NCBI GenBank assembly: GCA_964006375.1
Contig: OZ023269.1
Location: 124,662,223 to 124,726,222 of the forward strand
Direction: 5' to 3'
From: Tillus elongatus
Lineage: Eukaryota > Arthropoda > Insecta > Coleoptera > Cleridae
DNA: 64,000 nucleotides
The notes beneath the pieces are model-generated. The model worked only from the letters and a program-made list of their open reading frames with translations, did no database searches and was not told the origin of the DNA. Shown here in pieces: positions 36,553 to 45,774 of the stretch. Position numbers and translations under genes: made by a program. The first letter of the stretch is position 1; each line of letters starts with the position of its first letter.

Positions 36553-36705
36553 ATATAAGTGCAATTTGGAGAATCGAATTCATCACAATACAGTTTTTAG
36601 ACCTGACCATCGTTTCGCTAACAAAGTTAGCTGCATCAGAGTGATGAATTGGGTTCCCCAAATTGTACTTATCAGTGCCCATCACAGTTTCCAAACTTCA
36701 CTCAT
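36553..36705 (-). mobile_element. Penelope-like terminus with hammerhead-like core
   Basis: The minus strand reads CTGATG-C-A followed by the perfect 6-bp hairpin GCTAAC-TTT-GTTAGC (36617-36631) and an intact GAAAC (36612-36616). GATGGTCAGGTCTAAAAACT follows. Flanking blocks pair in inverted orientation (AATTTGGAGAATCGAATTCATCAC with the region at 36647-36665). The same tail 'GTACTTATCAGTGC..ATCACAG' occurs at 14540-14775 and 43690-43720, defining one repeat group. The ribozyme core is one base off the CTGANGA consensus. Confidence 0.5.
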
Positions 36706-36850
36706 CCAAGCCATAGAGTAAAAATGTTCCATGATTTAACTCAAAAGAGCAATGTGATATGACGTCATTACGTTATTTACTGCTATGGTTGGTGGTTTAA
36801 TAATAAAGATAATAAATGACACCCTCCTGCCCAGAAGCTTTAAGCAGTTA

Positions 36851-36888
36851 GTGTGTGTGTGTGCGCGCGCGCGCGCGCGCGTGTGTGT
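36851..36888. repeat. (GT)n(GC)n microsatellite
   Basis: Alternating purine-pyrimidine tract GTGTGTGTGTGCGCGCGC... at the left edge of the satellite array. Confidence 0.95.
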
Positions 36889-36894
36889 ATGGGG

Positions 36895-39406
36895 GGGTGC
36901 ACATACAAAAGACAACGGACATCTGTGTTTCGGGAACGTGGTGATAACTGATTTAAAGTGGGAATTGTTGCCTCATGTGCCCTACAGTCCAGAAATGGGC
37001 ATTGACCTATTTCCAAATTTAAAAGAGCCCATGTGTGGACATTGTTGGTTTACATAGAAAAAACAACGGACATCCGCATTTGGGGAGTGTGGTGATAACT
37101 GATTTATTGAATACATTTGAGTGGGAATTGTTGCCTCATATGCCATACAGTCCAGACATGGGCTTTGACCTATTTCCAAAATTAAAAGAGCTCATGTGCG
37201 GACATTGTTGGTTTACATAGAAAAGACAAGGGACATCCACATTTGGGGAATGTGGTGTTAACTGATTTATTGAATAAATTTGAGTGGTAATTGTTGCCTC
37301 ATATGCCATACAGTCCAGACATGGGCTTTGACCTATTTCCAAAATTAAAAGAGCCCATGTGTGGACATTGTTGTTTAACATATAAAAACCAATGGACATC
37401 CACATTTGGGGAGTGTGGTGATAACTGACTTATTGAATAAATTTGAGTGGGAATTGTTGCCTCATGTGCCATACAGTCCAGACATGGGCTTTGACCTATT
37501 TCCAAAATTAAAAGAGCCCATGTGTGGAGATTGTTGGTTTACATAGAAAAAAAAAACGGACATCCGCATTTGGGGAATGTGGTGATAACTGATTTATTGA
37601 ATAAATTTCAGTGGGAATTGTTGCCTCATGTGCCATACAGTCCAGACATGGGCTTTGACCTATTTCCAAAATTAAAAGAGCCCATGTGTGGACATTGTTG
37701 GTTTACATAGAAAAGACAAGGGACATCCGCATTTGGGGAGTGTGGTGATAACTGATTTATTAAATAAATTTCAGTGGGAATTGTTGCCTCATGTGCCATA
37801 CAGTCCAGACATGGGCTTTGACCTATTTCCAAAATTAGAAGAGCCCATGTGTGGACATTGTTGGTTTACATAGAAAAGACAAGGGACATCCGCATTTGGG
37901 GAGTGTGGTGATAACTGATTTCTTGAATAAATTTCAGTGGGAATTGTTGCCTCATGTGCCATACAGTCCAGACATGGGCTTTGACCTATTTCCAAAATTA
38001 AAAGAGCCCATGTGTGGACATTGTTGGTTTACATAGAAAAGACAAGGGACATTCGCATTTGGGGAGTATGGTGATAACTGATTTATTAAATAAATTTCAG
38101 TGGGAATTGTTGCCTCATGTGCCATACAGTCCAGACATGGGCTTTGACCTATTTCCAAAATTAAAAGAGCCCATGTGTGGACATTGTTGGTTTACATAGA
38201 AAAGACAAGGGACATCCGCATTTGGGGAGTGTGGTGATAACTGATTTCTTGAATAAATTTCAGTGGGAATTGTTGCCTCATGTGCCATACAGTCCAGACA
38301 TGGGCTTTGACCTATTTCCAAAATTAAAAGAGCCCATGTGTGGACATTGTTGGTTTACATAGAAAAGACAAGGGACATCCACATTTGGGGAATGTGGTGT
38401 TAACTGATTTATTGAATAAATTTGAGTGGTAATTGTTGCCTCATATGCTATACAGTCCAGACATGGGCTTTGACCTATTTCCAAAATTAAAAGAGCCCAT
38501 GTGTGGACATTGTTGGTTTACATAGAAAAGACAAGGGACATCCACATTTGGGGAATGTGGTGTTAACTGATTTATTGAATAAATTTCAGTGGGAATTGTT
38601 GCCTCATGTGCCATACAGTCCAGACATGGACTTTGACCTATTTCCAAAATTAAAAGAGCCCATGTGTGGACATTGTTGGTTTACATAGAAAAGACAAGGG
38701 ACATCCACATTTGGGGAATGTGGTGTTAACTGATTTATTGAATAAATTTGAGTGGTAATTGTTGCCTCATATGCCATACAGTCCAGACATGGGCTTTGAC
38801 CTATTTCCAAAATTAAAAGAGCCCATGTGTGGACATTGTTGTTTAACATATAAAAACCAATGGACATCCACATTTGGGGAGTGTGGTGATAACTGACTTA
38901 TTGAATAAATTTGAGTGGGAATTGTTGCCTCATGTGCCATACAGTCCAGACATGGGCTTTGACCTATTTCCAAAATTAAAAGAGCCCATGTGTGGAGATT
39001 GTTGGTTTACATAGAAAAAACAACGGACATCCGCATTTGGGGAATATGGTGATAACTGATTTATTGAATAAATTTCAGTGGGAATTGTTGCCTCATATGC
39101 CATACAGTCCAGACATGGGCTTTGACCTATTTCCAAAATTAAAAGAGCCCATGTGTGGACATTGTTGGTTTACATAGAAAAGACAAGGGACATCCGCATT
39201 TGGGGAGTGTGGTGATAACTGATTTATTAAATAAATTTCAGTGGGAATTGTTGCCTCATGTGCCATACAGTCCAGACATGGGCTTTGACCTATTTCCAAA
39301 ATTAAAAGAGCCCATATGGGGAATGTGCTGATAACTGATTTATTGACTAAATATGAGTGGGAATTGTTGCCTCATGTGCCATACAGTCCAGGCATGGGCT
39401 TTCACC
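36895..39406 (+). repeat. 163-bp satellite array derived from a mariner transposase segment
   Basis: About 15 head-to-tail copies with a strict 163-bp period (anchor CCAGACATGGGCTTTGACCT at about 37152, 37317, 37480 and so on). Read on + in its original frame, each unit encodes HPHLGSVVITDLLNKFQWEL then LPHVPYSPDMGFDLFPKLKE and PMCG. This is the stretch of a mariner-family transposase between the second (DNA/RPH) and third (YSPD...D) catalytic motifs. 163 is not a multiple of 3, so the frame shifts at every unit and the array is non-coding. Located in Lnk intron 4. Confidence 0.9.
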
Positions 39407-39416
39407 TATTTCCAAA

Positions 39417-39419
<3 letters not shown>
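39407..39419 (+). repeat. SINE target-site duplication, left
   Basis: TATTTCCAAAATT, repeated at 39801-39813 on the other side of the SINE. Confidence 0.85.
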
Positions 39420-39454
<35 letters not shown>

Positions 39455-39800
39455 GTTTCTTTAACGTCGGCCTATTTTCGCGACTATGGCCAATCACCGA
39501 CGCCAGGGAGCAGTTTCACCTCACTATCCTGGAAAATTTTGCCGAACCCCTGCCTTTCTGTAAGGAGGGTAGGGATCTTTAACGTGCCCAACATCGCATG
39601 GATACGGGACAGACGGCTTTACCCCCCCTCAGAAGGGCGGAACGTGCAGACATTCAACTTGGTCAAATACAACCCCAGGACCTCGGTTGATGTTAATTTT
39701 ACAGTTTGTACTGAAAAAGTGAAAGGAGTACCCTGGGATTGAACCCAGTACCCCTCGGTTCAGCGGCACACGTTCTTACCACTGAACCACCGAGGTTCTA
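39420..39800 (-). mobile_element. tRNA-derived SINE, family 1 (copy d, full length with TSD)
   Basis: Reference copy. The minus strand starts near GAACCTCGGTGGTTCAGTGG (A box), with TGGGTTCAATCCCAGGG (B box) at about 39733-39749. The body contains GGGCACGTTAAAGATCCCTA and AAACTGCTCCCTGGCGTCGG, then TGATTGGCCATAGTCGCGAA. The 3' end is an (AC)n tail, read as (GT)n at 39420-39451. It is flanked by the 13-bp duplication TATTTCCAAAATT, so it inserted into the satellite by target-primed reverse transcription. Confidence 0.9.
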
Positions 39801-39962
39801 TATTTCCAAAATTAAAAGAGCCCATATGGGGAATGTGGTGATAATTGATTTATTGAATAAATATGAGTGGGAATTGTTGCCTCATGTGCCATACAGTCTA
39901 GACATGGAGTCCGCCAGACTTTAACCTATTTCCAAAATTATTAGACCCCATGTGTGGATATT
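39801..39962 (+). repeat. last satellite unit, ancestral-like, retaining the third catalytic motif
   Basis: After the SINE the array resumes (right TSD, then AAAAGAGCCCATATGGGGAA). At 39890-39945 the unit reads ACATGGAGTCCGCCAGACTT, that is DM-SPPDFNLFPKL in mariner frame with one extra base. The amplified units have ACATGGGCTTTGACC, so they carry a 10-bp deletion that removes the SPPD motif. This end unit is therefore closer to the source transposase. Confidence 0.8.
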
Positions 39963-40158
39963 GTTTTTCCTCACCATCCGTGAATTTAATAAAAGTTGTG
40001 TACTACACTAAACGACATAGCTTAGAAGAGGTGTGAAAAAATATTGAACTTATTGTGCATTCTTCTTGAAATGAACGTTGTATATGGAATTTTTGGAAAC
40101 TTTCAGCTACTAGTTCAGTGTGTGTTAAATATTTATTATTGTTCTATTATTATTGCAG

Positions 40159-40334
40159 CTATGGAAACTGATATTGGACAGACATTAAAGAAAGAGTATT
40201 GGTTTCATGGTACGTTGGGTAGGTCAGAAGCAGCTCAACTGGTATTACATGAAGGTGCTGCAGGCCATGGCCTATTTCTTGTGAGGCAAAGTGAGACAAG
40301 AACTGGAGAATTTGTTTTAACATTTAATTTTCAG
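40159..40334 (+). CDS. Lnk: Lnk/SH2B adaptor, coding exon 5 (SH2 domain, first half)
   Basis: Acceptor TATTGCAG at 40158, donor TTTTCAG|GTTAGT after 40334, phase 1 in and phase 0 out. It encodes [40 protein letters not shown] and [22 protein letters not shown] is the SH2 alpha-A start. [20 protein letters not shown] carries the phosphotyrosine-binding Arg (residue ~347 of the joined protein) and closely follows SH2B-family sequence. Confidence 0.96.
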
Positions 40335-40408
40335 GTTAGTAGTCGTACAGCTCATAATGTTTTCATAGGCGGGCTACCTTAGCCGAACTACTTTGGGTGT
40401 ATTCTCGC

Positions 40409-40744
40409 TAGAGGTGTGCGAACCCATGTTTTTTTCGAACCGAACTATAAACAAACTTAAGCAAATATGTTGCGTCAAACCTCTGAAATAGTATGTCTAA
40501 GGTTCACAGTCGAACTTTGAATTTCTCAAAAAGTTAAAATCGAACATCGAACTAATCAACATTTTCAATGATCACATATAATTTCCTTAATACAAAATTT
40601 AGGTACATTGTAGTATATAATATTTGGTAGTTAGAACAAAAAGGAAAGGTTTTACTAAATTTGCAGGTAGATTGGGTGATAATGCCCTCCGGTGCTGATG
40701 TTGGTTGTGAAGATGAGTCAACGTTGAATCAAAAATACAAATAC
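40409..40744 (+). mobile_element. hAT-type element, left part only
   Basis: Begins TAGAGGTGTGCGAACCCATG and runs parallel to the first 350 bp of the complete element at 52587 (AGTATGTCTAAGGTTCACAG, CTGATG...TTGGTTGTGAAGA). It breaks off near AATCAAAAATACAAA at 40744, where a Penelope-like end begins. No right TIR. Confidence 0.8.
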
Positions 40745-41049
40745 GCATATTGAGACATACTTGGTTCTAGGGTTGAACCGTGTCCATAATTTATGAAACC
40801 TTGACGTTTCGGCTCTTGCTTTGGAGCCATTTTCAAGAGGTAAAGGAAATATATAAGGACTTTCTAAGGCCTCAACCTCAATCTGCCTACTCCTTAGAGC
40901 GGTGGACAAAGGTGGGTTGGGTTGGTTTCAAGAGGTAAAGGAAATATGTAAGGACACTCTAAGGCCTCAATCTGCCTACTCCTTAGAGCGGTGGACAAAG
41001 GTGGGTTGGGTTGTGGTAGCTCGATTACGGGGCCTCAATCTGCCTACTC
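40745..41049 (-). mobile_element. Penelope-like 3' end with hairpin-GAAACG motif and 92-bp tandem repeat
   Basis: The minus strand contains GGCTCCAAAGCAAGAGCC-GAAACGTCAAGG (about 40830 to 40801), a hairpin followed by GAAACG as at Penelope-like element termini. To its right, GGTAAAGGAAATAT...GGTGGGTTGGGTTG is tandemly repeated (40838-40926, 40930-41018) with a partial third copy to 41050. The repeat contains AAGGCCTCAATCTGCCTACT. Non-coding. Confidence 0.45.
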
Positions 41050-42542
41050 CCCAAGTCTCGCCAATAAGTCCGTGACTTTTTGAATTTCCTTCCTCTTCTT
41101 AGGAATGGCAACACTGCTCCGGTCAACAAGAATCTGTCAGTTGACACCTGTCAAATTTTGATCAAGCTGGGTCATTTAGTTTGTGTTAGATAGCCATTGA
41201 AAGCAGACAACCTCTTGAGTTATAATGAAAATTGAAAAAAGTGAATTTCATGTGCTCATCAAACATTGTTTTGCGGAAAAAACCATCACTCAAACCAAGG
41301 CTATCGCATAAATTACCGACATTTTGGCAGTACTAACACCATCCAAAAGACAAGGATAGTAAGGCCAAGATGTCGGGAATTGTGAAACAAGTTGTAAAGA
41401 TTGTGATCTTGAATACGTCGGAGAAACAAAAAGATCTATTAGAATTAGATTAAAAGAACACTTTATTTTTTGCGAAAAAAAAAACCATCACTGAAATCAA
41501 GGCTAAGCTTGATAAATATTATGGAAACTGCACCAGTCATTTCCATGGTAAAAAAGTAGTTTACTGAATTTCGTTGCGGCCGCACAAGCACAAATGACGC
41601 CGAATGTTCTGGACGCCCAGTTGAGGTCGCTACACCCGAAACAATTGAAAAAATTCACGATATGGTGTTGGCCGATCGGAGATTGAAAGTGCGGGAGATT
41701 GTGGAAACCATAGGCATATCACATGGCTCAGAGGTTTCGATTTTGCATGATCACTTGGGTATGAGAAAGCTCTCCGCAAGATGGGTGCCGTGTTTGCTCA
41801 CAATCGAGCACAAACGCAATCGTGTGACAACTTTGAAGGAGTGTTTGGCGTTGTTCAACCACAATAGGGACGAGTTTTTGCGCAATTTCGTAACCGTGGA
41901 CGAAAACTGGATTCACCACAACACACCAGAGACCAAGCAGCAGTCAAAACAGTGGGTTTCTCCATGTTAATCGATGCTTAGGAAGGCCAACCTGGGTTTG
42001 TCAGCCAATTAAGTCATGATGACCGTTTTTTGGGATGCATGCAGTATAATCCACATTGATTACCTTCAAAAGGGAAGAACAATCAATGGAGAATATTATA
42101 CCAACTTATTGGACCGATTCAATGACGATTTGAAGAAAAAACGACCGTATTTGGCCAAGAGAAAAGTTCTTTTCCACCAAGACAATGCAAAGGTGCACAC
42201 ATGTGTAGTCTCCATGGTGAAATTGCATAAATTGGGCTACGAATTGCTCCCTCATCCTCCCCATTCTCCGGATTTAGCACTGAGTGACTATTTCTTGTTA
42301 CTAAACTTAAAGAAATGGCTCGGCGGAAAGATATTTGACACCAATGATGAAATCATCTCACAAACAAATACCTATTTTGAGGACCTCGACAAATCTTATT
42401 TTTGGAACGGATAAAAAAAAATTGGAGAAACATTGGACGAAGTGTATAGAGCTCAAAGGAGACTATGTTGAGAAATAAAATGTTTTTTTGCCAAAAAAAC
42501 CTGTTCCATTAAAAAAGTCACAGACTTATTGACCCGCCTTCG
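41050..42542 (+). mobile_element. mariner (DD34D) element, both ends, defective
   Basis: TIRs: CCAATAAGTCCGTGACTTTT at the left and its complement at the right (AAAAAGTCACAGACTTATTG, then ACCCGCCTTCG followed by TA). The transposase starts at 41225 (MKIEKSEFHVLIKHC). It is interrupted by a duplication and insertion at 41290-41475, then continues with SAGSTNDAECSGRPVE-like and VREIVETIGISHGSEVSILH. All three catalytic Asp regions are present (FVTVDENWIHHN; VLFHQDNAKVHT at 42171-42206; HSPDLALSDYFLL at 42262-42300). Frameshifts near 41540 and a TAA near 41968 break it. The frame 42016-42414 is the C-terminal third. Confidence 0.9.
41308..41475 (+). mobile_element. Penelope-like GIY-YIG endonuclease fragment inside the mariner
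   Basis: The frame at 41371-41470 reads GNCETSCKDCDLEYVGETKR then SIRIRLKEHF. The cysteine-spaced lead-in and 'YVGET(K)RS...R..EH' are the GIY-YIG endonuclease signature of Penelope-like retroelements (YVGETGRSL..R..EH). It is flanked by two copies of the mariner words TGCGGAAAAAACCATCACT (about 41272 and 41472). This suggests the fragment arrived with a short duplication of the target. Confidence 0.65.
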
Positions 42543-42544
42543 TA

Positions 42545-42740
42545 CATTGTCCCTAAATTAGGGAAGAAATGGGCTAGGGATGATAATTTACAAAATTGTT
42601 AGTTGGTTGTACAGTCTCTAGTTTATAACATTTTGTGTTATTTGGAGATGTCGTGACAACATACTACTCGGTTCCGCAACGAGATGGTGATTCCTGTCTT
42701 ACATCTCACTATGGGTTTACAAGAGATATTTTATCAAGGT
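42545..42740. other. Lnk intron 5 sequence, unassigned
   Basis: No recognised domain. It probably belongs to the Penelope-like repeat that follows. Confidence 0.3.
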
Positions 42741-43735
42741 CATGCACAGTTTCGGTCTTAAAACCATTAAGTACACTTGGAGAACCCAAATCACCACAAC
42801 ACATATTTCAGAGACCTTACGATCATTTCGTTGACCATGTCAACATCTGCAGAGGACGAAGAATTCTAAAAATAAACTACTAGCTACCGTGTATTTATAT
42901 CGCGTCTAGGTAAACGAACTAGTCCGAAGTTAAATTGTCGTCGAAGACCCATCGTTTGTTTATTGTGTAGTGAAACTACGAGGTCGAAGAACTGCTTTAA
43001 TCGGCAAATTTATGAGCCCTTATCTAATATATAATAGGCTTAAAAGGAACGGTACCGAGTTATTTCAGGAATCTGCACGTTTCCTTTCGATCTAGAAATT
43101 TACTATGTGAATATTAGAGAAACCGAAAACCACATCTGGCGAGATAAACAAAATAACCTCCGCTCATCTTTTTTATATATAGAAAAATAAACCCAGGTGT
43201 TTGGCTCACATTGTTCTGTAACAAAGGGTCAATAATTCAACTAAAATACTACAAAAAATTTATGTTTATATTGATTTTAATTTTTCGTATTTATATTGAC
43301 TTCATAGATACACCGAAGACGAAAGGGTTTTTAAGTCGATACAAGCGTAGAGATTAGTATATGTATAGACCGGCAGAGTTATTGACAGTAATTTATTATT
43401 CCACCAGACAAATTAGGAATGTTTAAGTGGTCAAATGCAAAGTGAAAATAAAGGGCTTGAAATTAAAGGTGCCGCACGATTCAATGAAGTTTTATTCTTA
43501 ATCGACCTTGATATAAAAATACTTTCTAATGAATCAAGCATAGTTTTATGTATTAACATTTTTGACAAGTTTCAAATTTTCTTTGTCAATGTGGTGATTA
43601 TTATCCCATATATGTGAAGATGTTGACATGGTCAACGAAACGTAAGGTCTCTGAAATATGTGTTGTGGTGATTTGGGTTATCCAAGTGTACTTATTAGTG
43701 CTGATCACAGGTTCCAGTTTTCACATAGTGACTTA
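42741..43735. mobile_element. Penelope-like unit bounded by inverted hammerhead-like termini
   Basis: Left arm 42766-42850 and right arm 43618-43705 are reverse complements (ACGTAAGGTCTCTGAAATATG, TGTGTTGTGGTGATTTGGGT). Each arm contains the hairpin GTTGAC-ATG-GTCAAC followed by GAAACG (right, 43622-43642) or GAAATG (left, minus strand). The right arm continues GTACTTATTAGTGCTGATCA, the tail shared with the repeats at 14571 and 36553. The 750-bp interior is non-coding as far as I can tell. Confidence 0.5.
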
Positions 43736-43795
43736 AAAATCATTCTCGGCCACTAAACATTAATCTAGTTATTTCAAATTTGTTGTTTGTTTTAG

Positions 43796-43988
43796 GGGAG
43801 AGCTAAACATTTAAGAATGACAATAAATGATCAGGGTCAATGTCGAGTTCAGCATTTCTGGTTTCAGTCCATATATGAGATGTTGGAACACTTCAGGCAA
43901 CAACCAATTCCACTGGAAAGTGGTGGTAATTCTGATGTTACTCTCACTGATTTTGTGATTAATCCAAATGCTCGGGGACAGCTACAAG
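43796..43988 (+). CDS. Lnk: Lnk/SH2B adaptor, coding exon 6 (SH2 domain, second half)
   Basis: Acceptor TTGTTTTAG at 43795, donor CAAG|GTAATT after 43988, phase 0 in and phase 1 out. It encodes [40 protein letters not shown] and [20 protein letters not shown]. The segments '[19 protein letters not shown]' and '[16 protein letters not shown]' are the classic SH2B SH2 C-terminal half. Confidence 0.96.
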
Positions 43989-44261
43989 GTAATTATAGGT
44001 AGTGTAAAATTTTTATATCAAACACTAAAACTAGAGATAAGGCTGTGCATTATTAATTGTACCATATCCATTGCTGAATGTTTTTTTTCCACACTCTTTT
44101 TCTTATATTATTGTAGATGCATGTTTTACATAATTTTTTTTATATTCATTAGAAATCAAACCATTTACAAGCTATTATATATATTTTTTTTCACGTATTT
44201 TACTTCAAAAAGTATGTTAAGCTGCCAACAATAGTCGCTAGCACTAGCTTCTGAGTAAGGT

Positions 44262-44330
44262 TAAATAAGCCAAAGGCTGCAGTGCTTTCGGGGCGGCGAA
44301 GTCGCGGATGAGCCCTGAGGTAAAAAAGGT
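44262..44330 (+). mobile_element. LINE-A 3' tail
   Basis: AAGCCAAAGGCTGCAGTGCT ... GGATGAGCCCTGAGG followed by A6 matches the LINE-A 3' end at 353-400 and 50900-50950 (both inverted). Only the last 70 bp are present. Confidence 0.75.
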
Positions 44331-44404
44331 TAAAATTCCCCAACAGCCGCCTGGGAACACCCACCCCCCCCCCATATACTTAATTATTATGGGTTAGTTA
44401 TTAT

Positions 44405-44990
44405 ATACCGACTAGCCTGCAATGGTAGACCGAAGATCAACCCAGGCTTCAGCGTCCACTGCAAAATTCAGGAGATCGTGAAGGAGTCCATGTTTGAAAT
44501 GAGGTCAGACTTCGCGAGCCCGAGAATCTGCAGTGAAATCCCCGATCGCGAGGCATGGCAGGAGGAGATGCCGGGCTTACCACAGGACAAGCTCGTCTGG
44601 TTCACAGAGGGATCCGGCGGAGAGCGTGGGACAGGTGTTTATTCGGAAGGACCGAGGGTAAGCCATAGTATTTCCCTCGGAGCCCATGCAACAGTCTTTC
44701 AGACCGAAATGTACGCCATCCTGCACTGTGTGCAGGAGAACAAGAGGAGGGGCTACACCAACAAGCGGATCCTCATAGTCACAGACAGCCAGGCAGCCTT
44801 TAAGGCACTAAGTAGCCCACAGGTAAACTCCAGGCTGGTAAGTGAGTGCCAAGACGAGACGAGCGACCTGGCTGCGCAGAAAGAGGTCACCCTAATCTGG
44901 GTGCCGAGTCACTCAGGGGTCAAAGGCAATGAAGACGCTGACAGTCTCGCGAAGAGAGGGTCAGCAGAACCAGACGTCTTTTATATTCAC
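44405..44990 (+). mobile_element. LINE-A fragment, RNase H domain
   Basis: Plus-strand frame from 44478 to 45047. RNase H motifs: DKLVWFTEGSGGERGTGVYS (first Asp of the D-G-S motif replaced by Glu), FQTEMYAILHCVQEN, ILIVTDSQAAFKALSS, VTLIWVPSHSGVKGNEDADS. The frame continues beyond the element to 45047 by chance. Its first 110 bp overlap, in inverted orientation, the end of the LINE-A copy at 45775-46910. Confidence 0.85.
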
Positions 44991-45049
44991 GATAGCACTA
45001 TCAAGCTGTTGTCTCATATCTATCTTTCCCAACACACTAAAATATAAAA

Positions 45050-45640
45050 TGTTATGTAAATGTTTTTCATTATAGCTAGCATGTTTCTTAGCTCATTCAT
45101 TTAAATGTTTTAGATCACTCACGCCTTCTTGAGTCCATGCACATCGGTTGCCACCCATCACGAAACAAATAAAACAAAACAGTTTGTTGCTTTTAGGACA
45201 CCCACATAACCACTCAAATCTGTCATAGACACTACTATTAAATTTTCGTGAAAAACTTCGAAATTTTCCTACGTCTGTTTTGGAAGTAATCAAGTCGGGT
45301 GTCGGCCTTCATAATCGTTTAATTTCCATTTGAATCTTGTACACTTAAACTAAACACTTAAAACGGTCACTGAACATGTATGACCCCTTCCGCCAGTTTT
45401 ACAATCAAGTTTAACGACATCCTCGCTGTGTTCGGTCTGCAAACCGATGATAAACGAGGGTTGGATAACTATGTGCCCACGCCTTTGAATGTATATTCGT
45501 ATTTAAAGGCGCAAGCATGGGTAATGCGACCACGGTATACGGATGCAAAGTCAAAGTGTAGAGTACGGTGACGCGATGCTGAGTCAATAATAATTAGAAT
45601 ATGGATAGTTGTATATAATGAATTGATATTATTGTAACAT
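45050..45640 (-). mobile_element. hAT-related transposase relic, TTF-type zinc finger
   Basis: The minus-strand frame at 45293-45093 contains DRFEWLCGCPKSNKLFCFIC, FVMGGNRCAWTQEGVSDLKH and LNE. This is the TTF-type zinc-finger pattern (W-L..C....N.LFCF.C..FG...W...G..DLKHL) at the N-terminus of many hAT-derived transposases (ZMYM1-like). The rest of the transposase is not visible; the surrounding 600 bp is unassigned. Confidence 0.6.
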
Positions 45641-45774
45641 TGTAACAGTCATTTATAGTAAATGAAAAGAATAGAAATATGTATTTTCTATTGAAATTTG
45701 GGCTGGGCACGTGCCCCTTATCACCAGCCGCTACTGGTAGGATGCGCTGCTGTTTAATTTCAAAGTAAATGCTG

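Noticed and set aside
36785..37057. Frame with a Val/Cys/Ala/Arg run near the satellite
   Set aside because: The run is the translation of the (GT)n(GC)n tract, not a protein feature.
36982..39299. Minus-strand 68-codon frames repeating every 163 bp
   Set aside because: They are antisense to the transposase-derived frame, and the period breaks any continuous frame. Not genes.
36895..39315. Regular repeat array considered as CRISPR
   Set aside because: Units are continuous 163-bp tandem copies without unique spacers, in an intron of an animal gene.
39733..39800. tRNA gene on the minus strand
   Set aside because: A and B boxes are present, but the acceptor stem does not pair and the same head precedes a common SINE body in four places.
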